A DNA stretch of 64,000 bases, taken from positions 1 to 64,000 of the forward strand of contig JAZNFJ010000083.1 in assembly GCA_045589035.1 (NCBI GenBank), given 5' to 3'. Shown here in pieces: positions 42,305 to 50,452 of the stretch. This DNA is from Avoscillospira sp045589035. GTDB taxonomy: Bacteria > Bacillota > Clostridia > Oscillospirales > Oscillospiraceae. A program made the translations under genes and the position numbers. How positions within the stretch are numbered: position 1 is the first letter of the stretch; each line of letters begins with the position of its first letter. The notes under the pieces are model-generated. The model did no database searches, had not been told where the DNA came from, and saw only the letters and a program-made list of their open reading frames with translations.

Positions 42305-43389
42305 AGACCTGTCAACCTCATAAAACAACAGCAGGACAGCAAACACATCAATACGCAGCTGCCCAGCATCGCCAGCAAAAAGCCCATTGCCGCCGCAATA
42401 CATTCCATATAATTGCAGAGATAACTGCCCAGTATGCCGCCCAAAGCGGTCGTCAGTTTCAGCGCAAGATAATGCAGCCCCATCCGCAGGAACGGAGATG
42501 CAAACACCGCCAGAAAAGCCAGCATACCATAGGTCCCAACGGCACTTTTCAGTATACCCGCGCCAAAAAGTACAGCTTCCGCAGCATCTGAAATAATGCC
42601 GCCTACAATTGGTACTGTTCCTGACAAAGTGAATTTTGCAGCCTTCAATGCCGCTGCATCCACACTGCCTGCCAGCACACCGCTGGCTGCCAAAAAGCCT
42701 GTAAACGCATACAAGACAGTTTTCAACGACCATTTGATCAACCAAGAGAGAAACTCCCGCAGCTTCGTCAATCTAGCATCACCCAAAGAAGCATCTGTGA
42801 CCCCAAGGGCAAGAAATGCATAGATCAGCGGCATCAAAACCTTACTGCTAAAACCAATCAGAATTTTAGAAAAAATCGCGGCTACCCCGTAGAGGATCCC
42901 GGCACTTGTCACCGATCCCGAAGCCGCTGCTGCAGAAGCCATTACCGGAAGCAGGAGTGTGGAAAATCCCGTCAGTTCATCCATGGTTTTCCTGCCCAGA
43001 CCGATCATGGTTTTCAGATCACCTGCGCAGCACAAGGTCAGCGCCAGAACTCCGGCTAAAGATACCGCATGGGCGACTGCAGGCTGCTTGTCCGTTTCGA
43101 CCAGTCTGCACAGTATCAATATCAGCAGTATTCTCAGCAGCAAGGATACAGATGCTTTCAAGTACCCGCCGCTTTGGGATATCGTTCCGGAGATAATGTT
43201 TGTTGCTTCGCCCAAAAAGTCCAGATTGGGTGATATTTCATCTTCCAGATAGGACTTTGCACTTTCCGGCGCGTTGTCAACAATTGTATCAAACCCAAAC
43301 TGTTCCGCCTGCTGCTCCATAATATCCGTTGCTCTCACCTGAACAGAAAACAATATCAGAAACACAAGGAGAATAAAGACTTTCCTCAA
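42301..43389 (-). CDS. spoIIIAE: Stage III sporulation protein AE
   Basis: The 362-residue polytopic membrane protein has a cleavable-looking signal sequence, then segments such as GFSTLLLPVMASAAAASG and GTVPIVGGIISDAAEAV typical of SpoIIIAE. It is a membrane component of the SpoIIIA-SpoIIQ complex. Overlaps spoIIIAD by four bases. Confidence 0.93.
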   Translation of the reverse strand: MRKVFILLVFLILFSVQVRATDIMEQQAEQFGFDTIVDNAPESAKSYLEDEISPNLDFLGEATNIISGTISQSGGYLKASVSLLLRILLILILCRLVETDKQPAVAHAVSLAGVLALTLCCAGDLKTMIGLGRKTMDELTGFSTLLLPVMASAAAASGSVTSAGILYGVAAIFSKILIGFSSKVLMPLIYAFLALGVTDASLGDARLTKLREFLSWLIKWSLKTVLYAFTGFLAASGVLAGSVDAAALKAAKFTLSGTVPIVGGIISDAAEAVLFGAGILKSAVGTYGMLAFLAVFASPFLRMGLHYLALKLTTALGGILGSYLCNYMECIAAAMGFLLAMLGSCVLMCLLSCCCFMRLTGL

Positions 43390-43784
43390 ACCTTACCTCC
43401 GATCAGTTTCTCAACCAGTGAAAGTACCGCTGCCAAAAGCGGCAAGGATGCATAGACAGACAGCAGTGTTCCGGAAATTTCCACTGCCTTAGCCAGAGAG
43501 GCCTCTCCTGCCTCTGTACAGACACTGCCGGCTATTTGCGTCAGTAGACCAATCCCCACCACTTTGAAAAGTGGTGCAGTCAGACCGTTACTTAAGCCGG
43601 ATAATTCACGAAGTCTTTCGACAATGGACCAGACCGGCTGCATAAATTGAAAACCTAAAATCAAAACACTTACACAGGCCAGCACGGAAAGCGCCAAGGC
43701 AGAAACTTTTTCATTCTGCCGCAGCAGTACGCAAAGAACAGCCGCCAATACCGCCAGTGCAGATATTTTCAACATCACATCCAT
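43386..43784 (-). CDS. spoIIIAD: Stage III sporulation protein AD
   Basis: A 132-residue protein with about four membrane helices, and GLSNGLTAPLFKVVGIGLLT, which is typical of SpoIIIAD. Starts on the last base of the spoIIIAC stop. Confidence 0.93.
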   Translation of the reverse strand: MDVMLKISALAVLAAVLCVLLRQNEKVSALALSVLACVSVLILGFQFMQPVWSIVERLRELSGLSNGLTAPLFKVVGIGLLTQIAGSVCTEAGEASLAKAVEISGTLLSVYASLPLLAAVLSLVEKLIGGKV

Positions 43785-43978
43785 CAGAACTGAAAGAGGT
43801 TCTCTACCAGCTGAAACAGATCCGCAATTTTCTGTACAACCAACATCAGAACCACGACCAATGCCGCCAAAGTTGTCATAGTGGCCTGTTCTTCCCGGCC
43901 GGATCGAACCAACACCTGATTGAGAATGGACACAATAATCCCCACCGCCGCAATTTTAAATACCAAATCTATTTCCAT
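43784..43978 (-). CDS. spoIIIAC: Stage III sporulation protein AC
   Basis: A 64-residue protein with two membrane helices and IDLVFKIAAVGIIVSILNQVL at the N-terminus, the standard SpoIIIAC signature and length. Confidence 0.94.
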   Translation of the reverse strand: MEIDLVFKIAAVGIIVSILNQVLVRSGREEQATMTTLAALVVVLMLVVQKIADLFQLVENLFQF

Positions 43979-43985
43979 ACAGCAC

Positions 43986-44498
43986 CTATATCAACAAAAT
44001 CGCCAAAGATATTCCGGTACAAATCCCAAGCACTTCATAGGTCTTACTGCGCATGCTGCACTCCTTCTCAGCCGAAGCTAAAATCTCCTCCAAGCGCACT
44101 TTTGTTCGATCCAATATCTGCAGCTGACTTTCCTTATCGTATTTTCCAAGGCCTGCCGCCAATGCCAGCAACACCTCAGAAAGTTCCTTATCTTCGCCCA
44201 ATTCTCTTTCATTCTGCAAAGCCTGTTCCATAGCTTTGATCGGCGGCATCCATCGGTTTTTATCCATCAATCTTGCCGTCACGGAAAAAACACGCGCTGC
44301 AGACCCATTGACTGCAACCGCCATAAGCGCGAATGTCTGCGGCAGTGGTGTACAGCAGCAGCCGATTTCACTATTCATTACCTGCACGGCAGAAAGAAGC
44401 TGTCGGATCAATCGGCAGCGCTTCCGCAAAGATGCAGAAATACGAATACCTACCGATCCGGCAGAGAGAACAATAAATATCAGACCTGCCAGTTTCAT
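43986..44498 (-). CDS. spoIIIAB: Stage III sporulation protein AB
   Basis: A 170-residue protein with terminal membrane helices and a GspF-like helical middle: LRKRCRLIRQLLSAVQVMNSEI, then GLGKYDKESQ and KTYEVLGICTGISLAILLI. The ATG at 44498 overlaps spoIIIAA by four bases. Confidence 0.92.
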   Translation of the reverse strand: MKLAGLIFIVLSAGSVGIRISASLRKRCRLIRQLLSAVQVMNSEIGCCCTPLPQTFALMAVAVNGSAARVFSVTARLMDKNRWMPPIKAMEQALQNERELGEDKELSEVLLALAAGLGKYDKESQLQILDRTKVRLEEILASAEKECSMRSKTYEVLGICTGISLAILLI

Positions 44499-45346
44499 AC
44501 CAACACCTCTTTGATTGTGTAGGACTTGTCCCTGTTCAAAACAACTACCTGCTGGAAAACAGCAGTTTCCATGAGTTTTCGATACAGCGGGCGTCTCTCC
44601 AAATCCGACAAGTCTGCACCATGGGCTGTCGCTAATAGCTTCACGCCGCAATAAGCTGCCTGTTCAATGGCAAGCATGTCCTCTTCTGCGGTGATCTCAT
44701 CCAGCGCAATCCACGCTGGATTCATAGTGCGAAGCAGCATCATAACCGCCTGTGCCTTAGGAACATTGACCAAGACATCTGTTCTGCTGCCAACATTCAG
44801 TTGGCTTGTTCCACGAACAGCTGCAGATAGTTCCCCACGCTCGTCAGCAAGTCCTACAACTACTTTTTCCCGATCCGACAGCAACCGGATGGCATCCCTC
44901 AATAAAGTCGTCTTACCGCTGCCTGGGGGGCCTAAAAGCAAGGTGGATTGTTTCAGATAGGGATGCAGCTTCTGCGCACATCCAGGAACCTCATGCGCCA
45001 CACGTATATTCAGCGACGACGGCGCAACCAATGTTTGAATCCCATCACCGGCAGGCACGCCATAACCGCATATTCCGATCCGATGTCCCCCTTCAACTGT
45101 CACAAAGCCCCTGCCAATGCTTTTCGCATGCGCGTAGATAGAGTGTCCGCAAGCCCTCTGCAGCACTGTATCCATATCGCTTTCCTTAGATACAGGCCAT
45201 ATTTCCCGTTCGCCACAGTGATACTGCAGCCGCAGGGGTCTGTCACTTCCCATACGAATCTCTTCCAGACCATACCAGTCAATTCCCTTGATCTGCTGGC
45301 TGTAAACATCCGGCAGCAAGGCGCATATCACGTCCCTTTGTTCCAT
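44495..45346 (-). CDS. spoIIIAA: Stage III sporulation protein AA, ATPase
   Basis: A 283-residue secretion-type ATPase with Walker A LLGPPGSGKTTLLRD at about 138-152, ADERGELSAAVRGTSQ and Walker B-like PAWIALDEITAEED. It is thought to power the SpoIIIA channel. The ATG at 45346 has GGGGAAG 7 bases upstream. First gene of the operon; a sigma-E promoter is expected just upstream, but I could not define one convincingly. Confidence 0.94.
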   Translation of the reverse strand: MEQRDVICALLPDVYSQQIKGIDWYGLEEIRMGSDRPLRLQYHCGEREIWPVSKESDMDTVLQRACGHSIYAHAKSIGRGFVTVEGGHRIGICGYGVPAGDGIQTLVAPSSLNIRVAHEVPGCAQKLHPYLKQSTLLLGPPGSGKTTLLRDAIRLLSDREKVVVGLADERGELSAAVRGTSQLNVGSRTDVLVNVPKAQAVMMLLRTMNPAWIALDEITAEEDMLAIEQAAYCGVKLLATAHGADLSDLERRPLYRKLMETAVFQQVVVLNRDKSYTIKEVLV

Positions 45347-45395
45347 TTCATCACTTCCCCTATACCTTATGACGGACATGCTTCTGACAGAACAA

Positions 45396-45427
45396 AAGAT
45401 CGGCATGACTTTCATCATGCCGATCTT
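45396..45427 (-). terminator. Terminator of the minus-strand YbaK-family gene
   Basis: A 13-bp perfect stem (45396-45408 with 45415-45427) and 6-base loop. On the minus strand TTTTGTTC follows. Confidence 0.8.
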
Positions 45428-45439
45428 CAAATCAAAAGT

Positions 45440-45925
45440 TTATTCCCAGTCCTTGCAGACATCTACCCATCCGGTATATCCGGAATACTGTTCCAGTTCC
45501 GGAATGGTCAGTTCAATGGCACTGTTGCTGCTGCCGCAGGCAGGAAAAACAGTATCAAACCGTTTCAGAGATTCATCCAGATAGACAGCCACGCCATCTT
45601 TTACCGCAAAGGGGCAAACTCCGCCAACCGCATGTCCGATATATTCCGGCACAGAATCGTGGGGAAGCATTTTTGCTTTGGTGTGAAAGGTTACTTTATA
45701 CTTACTGTTATCAATCCGCGCATCGCCCGCTGCAACCACCAACACACAATTCTCTCCAACCAGGAAAGAGAGTGTTTTGGCAATTCGCTTGCCCTCTACC
45801 CCAACTGCCAGTGCAGCCAGTTCCACCGTGGCACTGGATACTTCAAATTCCTGTATTCTGGATGCAATGCCCAGTGTTTCAAAGTAGGCTCTTACCTTTT
45901 CAATAGACATACTATGCTCCTTCAC
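45440..45925 (-). CDS. YbaK/EbsC-type aminoacyl-tRNA editing protein
   Basis: A 161-residue protein with KTLSFLVGENCVLVVAAGDARID and VGGVCPFAV, fitting the YbaK/ProX editing-domain family that removes misacylated amino acids from tRNA. It is a different subgroup from its divergent neighbour at 46008. An ATG six codons downstream (MSIEKVRAYF) is an alternative start. Confidence 0.88.
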   Translation of the reverse strand: MKEHSMSIEKVRAYFETLGIASRIQEFEVSSATVELAALAVGVEGKRIAKTLSFLVGENCVLVVAAGDARIDNSKYKVTFHTKAKMLPHDSVPEYIGHAVGGVCPFAVKDGVAVYLDESLKRFDTVFPACGSSNSAIELTIPELEQYSGYTGWVDVCKDWE

Positions 45926-45960
45926 GTCTTTTTCCTTATACTACCACAAGCGACTGGTAC

Positions 45961-45989
45961 TTGCAAGGATTGACAACTTGATATATAAT
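45961..45989 (+). promoter_or_regulatory. Promoter for the plus-strand ybaK-TSCPD pair
   Basis: TTGCAA (45961-45966), a 17-base spacer and TATAAT (45984-45989). A TTGACA lies inside the spacer but is too close to the -10 to serve. Confidence 0.65.
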
Positions 45990-46007
45990 CTCCACGGAGG
46001 AATTGCT

Positions 46008-46478
46008 ATGACAAAAACAAATGCCATGCGCCTGATTGAACAGGCCAAGATCCCTTTCCGCGCTTCTGAATATGCCTACGATGAAAACGACCTCAACGGC
46101 ATGCATGCCGCTGAAGCCATTGGGATGCCTCCGGAGCAGGTTTTCAAAACATTGGTCGCACGCGGAGATAAAAACGGCATTCTCGTTTTCTGTATTCCCG
46201 TATGCTGTTCTTTGGATCTAAAAAAGGCAGCAAAAGCCGCAGCCGACAAAAAGGTAGAAATGATCGCCATGAAGGATCTTCTGTCTTTGACCGGCTATAT
46301 CCGCGGTGGATGCAGCCCCATCGGCATGAAAAAAGCGTATCCCACCTTTATCGACGAAACGGCCGAACTCTTTGAAGAGATTGCCGTATCTGCCGGTGTC
46401 CGTGGTCAGCAAATCATACTCTCCCCGCGGGATTTGATCGGTTATGTGAATATGACCGTCAGCGATCTGACAGAATAG
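46008..46478 (+). CDS. ybaK: Cys-tRNA(Pro)/Cys-tRNA(Cys) deacylase YbaK type
   Basis: A 156-residue protein with VFKTLVARGDKNGILVFCIPV, LTGYIRGGCSPIGMKK and ILSPRDLIG, the YbaK/EbsC deacylase signature. It hydrolyses cysteine wrongly attached to tRNA-Pro. The ATG at 46008 has GGAGG 7 bases upstream; an upstream in-frame extension lies over the promoter. Confidence 0.93.
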   Translation: MTKTNAMRLIEQAKIPFRASEYAYDENDLNGMHAAEAIGMPPEQVFKTLVARGDKNGILVFCIPVCCSLDLKKAAKAAADKKVEMIAMKDLLSLTGYIRGGCSPIGMKKAYPTFIDETAELFEEIAVSAGVRGQQIILSPRDLIGYVNMTVSDLTE

Positions 46479-46491
46479 AAAGGAATTAATT

Positions 46492-46743
46492 ATGGTTTAC
46501 AGGTTCAGACCCAGAGGTGTATGTTCCAACGAGATGCACATTGACATTGAAAATGGTATCATCCGGAAACTGACCGTCATTGGCGGCTGCAACGGCAATT
46601 TGCAGGGCATCTCTTCTCTGGTGGAAGGCATGGAAGTGGACGAAGTGATCCGTCGTCTGAAAGGCATCCGCTGCGGTATGAAGGATACTTCCTGCCCTGA
46701 CCAGTTGGCAAGAGCCCTGGAAAAAGCAAAAGGTGAAGAATAA
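46492..46743 (+). CDS. TSCPD domain small protein
   Basis: An 83-residue protein containing the namesake TSCPDQLARAL at the C-terminus and VCSNEMHIDIENG...GGCNGNLQGIS at the N-terminus. The stand-alone TSCPD family resembles the C-terminal domain of class II ribonucleotide reductases; function unknown, possibly metal binding through its four cysteines. Follows ybaK by 13 bases. Confidence 0.9.
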   Translation: MVYRFRPRGVCSNEMHIDIENGIIRKLTVIGGCNGNLQGISSLVEGMEVDEVIRRLKGIRCGMKDTSCPDQLARALEKAKGEE

Positions 46744-46752
46744 GGGCAAACA

Positions 46753-46785
46753 AAAAACGACATCCAAACGGATGTCGTTTTTGTT
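46753..46785. terminator. Bidirectional terminator between the TSCPD gene and tRNA-Leu
   Basis: AAAAACGACATCC and its perfect complement with loop AAAC; T-rich on both outgoing sides. It abuts the tRNA 3' CCA. Confidence 0.88.
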
Positions 46786-46873
46786 TGGTGCGCGAGGCGG
46801 GACTTGAACCCGCACGTCCGGAGTGGACACTAGAACCTGAATCTAGCGAGTCTGCCAATTCCACCACTCGCGC
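46786..46873 (-). tRNA. tRNA-Leu(CAG)
   Basis: An 88-nt tRNA with a 7-bp acceptor stem (GCGCGAG/CTCGCGC), anticodon stem CTAGA/TCTAG around loop TTCAGGT (anticodon CAG), a long variable arm and GGTTCAAGTCC T-loop. The terminal CCA is encoded. The long variable arm fits type II leucine tRNA. Confidence 0.96.
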
Positions 46874-46939
46874 ATGATGCCGTGCTTAACAGCCACAACA
46901 TCATAACACTTCAAAGTGAAATTGTCAATCCTAAATTGC

Positions 46940-49900
46940 TTAAAGCCAGATTGCCTCATCTGTCGCAAAGAAGTAGAGAATTTTCGCCTTGACGGGCATC
47001 TCGTAAATCCGGGACAGCGCGTCTGCATAGGCATTCAGCTGCGGTTCGTAATACTCTGGTCTGGGTGTCCTGTCTGTCTTAAAATCAAGAATCGTCAAAC
47101 CATCATCTTCCACCGCAAAGCAGTCCACAACACCCTGCAGCATCACCTGTTCATCTGTTACACCCAAGCCATAATCCTTTGCGTTCACCAACAAAGAGAA
47201 TTTGAATTCCCGCCTTACCTCTTTTGTGAGAAGCCACTGACCCAAATCAGAACGGAAGAAATGGAGAATGTGATGCCGCTCCACAGATTTTGCTTGATCC
47301 GGTGCCAGATATTTCTGATCCACCATTCGTTCCAATTCCCGGTCCAGCGTCATCTCATCGGCACAGGCAGAATAGTCCGCAAACTGCAGGAACAAGTGGG
47401 TCGCGGTACCTCTCTCCGCCGCTGTCATAGAAGGATCAAGGAAAACCGGCTGACGGAAAGAGAATGCAGATTTTCTGCTGATCGTATCTGCGGCTCCCTC
47501 AGAAACCTCCCGGTCCTGCACTCTTCCTTTCAGCTGCGTTGCGGTAATCTTACCGGGAATATTACAGCAGTCCTCGTATGGATATACGAATTGCAGAAGT
47601 TCCAATCCTTCGGGATCAGCGGAATGCATCACTGCAGGAGCAGAAGTAATTGTATCTGTTTCAACCCCCACCGTTTCTGACAGATCTCGGAAACAGATTT
47701 TCCACGTGCGATCCCAGACCCTGGACACACCATTATATCCAGCCTCTGCAAACAGTTCACCGGCCTCTGTACGGCAAAGTGCTGCCATCAAAATCCACTT
47801 ACCAAGGCTTCTTGAAGATCCGCACAGTTCATCAGACAGCGGCCATGTCAGCATACCATTGATATTCTTCAGCTCCGTGCGAAGATGCTTGCTGTAGTAG
47901 GTCATGATCAGACGATCTTTTGCACGAGTCATAGCCACATAGAGAATACGCAGTTCCTCTGAAACCGTTTCTCTGGTCTTCTTATGGATGATCGCCTTCT
48001 TCGCAATGGTCGGATACCGCACAAATCGCTGATGGTCCACGCGATTACAGCCAACCGCCAGATCATTATCCACCAAAATTAGATCGTTCATATCCTGCAG
48101 ATTGATAGCGTGGGACAAATCGCTGAGAAATACCACGGGAAACTCTAATCCCTTGGAGCTGTGAATGGTCATAATGGTCACAGCATCCTCCGCTGCAGAT
48201 TTGGGAATCGGAATCTGACCTCCTGTTTCGTGCAAATCCGAAAGATACCACAAGAGCTGCGGCAATGCACGGCTGCCGGTTGCCTCAAAGGACACGGTAA
48301 AGCCGCGGAAGGCCATCAAATTACGTTCCCTTCGAAGACCATCTTCCATAGATGCAAAGACAGCCAGCAGTCCCGTACGGCGGAAAATGTCATCCACCAA
48401 CTCGTGAAGGTTCATCCATTGGGCATCTTCCCGCAATTCATTGAGAAGGGTTATGGCTTCGGTGAACACTTCACAACCGCAAATGGCCTCATAGTAGTCT
48501 CCCTTCCGGTTTTTCGTTCTGGGTAGTGCCAGCTGCTCCGGGTTGAAGCCAAACACCGGGCTTCCCAACGCCGTCAAAAGCGGAATGTCCTGATGGGGAT
48601 TATCCACAATCTGCAAAATTGCGACCAGAATCTGCACTTCTGTGGTCTCCAGCAAACTGCCTCCGCGATCACAGACCGCAGGAATTCCGTACCTTCCAAG
48701 CGCCTCCAGATAATGGGACGCTGTAGACGAGAGAGATCGCATCAGTATGGCAATATCTCCCGGCTGCACGGGCCGCATGGTGTCGCCATCAGAAATGCAG
48801 ACCTTTTGATCCAGCATCTCCCTTATTCTTGCGGCAACATATTCTGCCTCCAAAGCATATTTATCCTGTCCCTGATCCCTATGGGTCAGACAATGAAGTT
48901 CCACAGCAGGTTCTTCCAAAGGCGAAAAATCCCGTCCCTGTTTCAGAGCCTCATTTTCCGTGTAATCCAGATCGCCTACGGTTTGCCGCATAACAAGGCG
49001 AAATACATCGTTACAGGCAGCCAATATCTCTCCTCTGGAGCGGAAATTCTCTGAAAGCAGAATCTTTCTTCCCCTCCCCGGTTCCGCTTCGGTCCACATG
49101 GCATATTCCAGATATTTCCGCAAAAACAGGGATGGATCCGCCAGACGGAATCGATAGATAGACTGCTTGACATCGCCTACCATAAAGCGGTTTTTTCCAT
49201 CTTTGGATACAGCTTCAAAAATCGTATCCTGCACTTCGTTGGAATCCTGGTATTCATCCACCATGATCTCCACAAAGCGATCAGAAACTTCCCTTGCCAC
49301 CCTGGACGGTTTCCCGGTGTATTTATCTGTCAGCAGTCGGATCGCCAAATGCTCCAGATCAGAAAAGTCCATCAGTTTACGACGTTTCTTTTCTTCACTG
49401 TAGGCTTCATCATAGGTTTTGGCAAATCGCAGCAATGCCCGCATACCCGGCGCAGTTGCCTTCAGATCTTCCAGAACCTTCTCAGACGATGCAAAGAAAC
49501 ACTCCTGCCACTTCTTCAGTTCACTCCATGCGACCTGACGGATATTTGCAAGCCGTTCTTTTACCAACAGATCCTCCGGCTCCCGTATGCCACCAACCCG
49601 ACCAAAGCTGGTTACTCGGTTTGCAACGATCTCATCCCATGTATCGCAGGCATACAATGCTTTCAGTTGCTCCAAATTTTCCCGGAAGCATTTTTCAAGC
49701 CCTTTCTGGATCTTCGGATAGAACTGCATCTCAGCAAGTCCGTTCTCCAGGTTCCTGATCTGCTGCTCCAAAAACAGCCGGAAGTTTTCAATTAAATACT
49801 TTCCCCACGGAGTATGAGAAGCATCTGCATAGCAATCCATATCCAGAGCAGCCAGCATCGTCTGCAGCCAACCGTCCATATCTGCACGGCAGCGCATTTC

Positions 49901-50452
49901 CTTATGGGCCATTTTAACCGCTTCCGGAAGGCGGCGGTCATCACGGCCGTAGCCAAAGGTCTCCACCATTGCGCAGAAATCTGCATCAGACTGGGCATAG
50001 CCATCTTCCAGCAAGGCTTCAAGTGTCTTATCCTGCAGCATCCTGCTTTCCGCTTCCTCTGCAACACGAAAATCTGCAGGAATGTCCAGTATATGTGCGT
50101 ATGTACGCAGCAGATCTGAACAGAACGCATGAACAGTAGAGATCGACGCCAGATAGATCCGGCTCATCTGCCGCTGCAGATGACGATCATCTGGCTTTTC
50201 TGCCAGCCGCTGACTGAGTGCCTGTGCTATCTTTACGCGAAGCTCCGATGCAGCGGCTTTGGTGTAGGTTATAACCAGAAAATCATCCAGATTACAAGGG
50301 TTGTCCGGATCGCAAATTCTGGAAAGAAGGCGGTCGACCAGAACCTTGGTCTTGCCGGAACCGGCGGCTGCCGATACCAACAGTGCACCACCGCGATTAT
50401 CCACCACAGCCTGCTGAGAAGGTGTCAATTTTATTTCAGCCACGTTCCGCAT
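46940..50452 (-). CDS. addA: ATP-dependent helicase/nuclease AddA
   Basis: A 1170-residue UvrD-type helicase with Walker A SAAAGSGKTKVLVDRLL near residue 25, VDEYQDSNEVQD (motif II), TIHSSKGLEFPVVF and VAMTRAKDRLI. A C-terminal RecB-like nuclease motif ILDFKTDRT completes it. With AddB it processes double-strand breaks for recombination. The ATG at 50452 lies inside the last codons of addB (17-base overlap) with GGAGG 6 bases upstream. Confidence 0.96.
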   Translation of the reverse strand: MRNVAEIKLTPSQQAVVDNRGGALLVSAAAGSGKTKVLVDRLLSRICDPDNPCNLDDFLVITYTKAAASELRVKIAQALSQRLAEKPDDRHLQRQMSRIYLASISTVHAFCSDLLRTYAHILDIPADFRVAEEAESRMLQDKTLEALLEDGYAQSDADFCAMVETFGYGRDDRRLPEAVKMAHKEMRCRADMDGWLQTMLAALDMDCYADASHTPWGKYLIENFRLFLEQQIRNLENGLAEMQFYPKIQKGLEKCFRENLEQLKALYACDTWDEIVANRVTSFGRVGGIREPEDLLVKERLANIRQVAWSELKKWQECFFASSEKVLEDLKATAPGMRALLRFAKTYDEAYSEEKKRRKLMDFSDLEHLAIRLLTDKYTGKPSRVAREVSDRFVEIMVDEYQDSNEVQDTIFEAVSKDGKNRFMVGDVKQSIYRFRLADPSLFLRKYLEYAMWTEAEPGRGRKILLSENFRSRGEILAACNDVFRLVMRQTVGDLDYTENEALKQGRDFSPLEEPAVELHCLTHRDQGQDKYALEAEYVAARIREMLDQKVCISDGDTMRPVQPGDIAILMRSLSSTASHYLEALGRYGIPAVCDRGGSLLETTEVQILVAILQIVDNPHQDIPLLTALGSPVFGFNPEQLALPRTKNRKGDYYEAICGCEVFTEAITLLNELREDAQWMNLHELVDDIFRRTGLLAVFASMEDGLRRERNLMAFRGFTVSFEATGSRALPQLLWYLSDLHETGGQIPIPKSAAEDAVTIMTIHSSKGLEFPVVFLSDLSHAINLQDMNDLILVDNDLAVGCNRVDHQRFVRYPTIAKKAIIHKKTRETVSEELRILYVAMTRAKDRLIMTYYSKHLRTELKNINGMLTWPLSDELCGSSRSLGKWILMAALCRTEAGELFAEAGYNGVSRVWDRTWKICFRDLSETVGVETDTITSAPAVMHSADPEGLELLQFVYPYEDCCNIPGKITATQLKGRVQDREVSEGAADTISRKSAFSFRQPVFLDPSMTAAERGTATHLFLQFADYSACADEMTLDRELERMVDQKYLAPDQAKSVERHHILHFFRSDLGQWLLTKEVRREFKFSLLVNAKDYGLGVTDEQVMLQGVVDCFAVEDDGLTILDFKTDRTPRPEYYEPQLNAYADALSRIYEMPVKAKILYFFATDEAIWL

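Noticed and set aside
41826..42745. N-terminal extension giving a 307-residue SpoIIIAF-like frame
   Set aside because: The extension lies inside spoIIIAE in another frame; the ATG at 42304 overlaps the spoIIIAE stop in the usual four-base manner and gives the family length.
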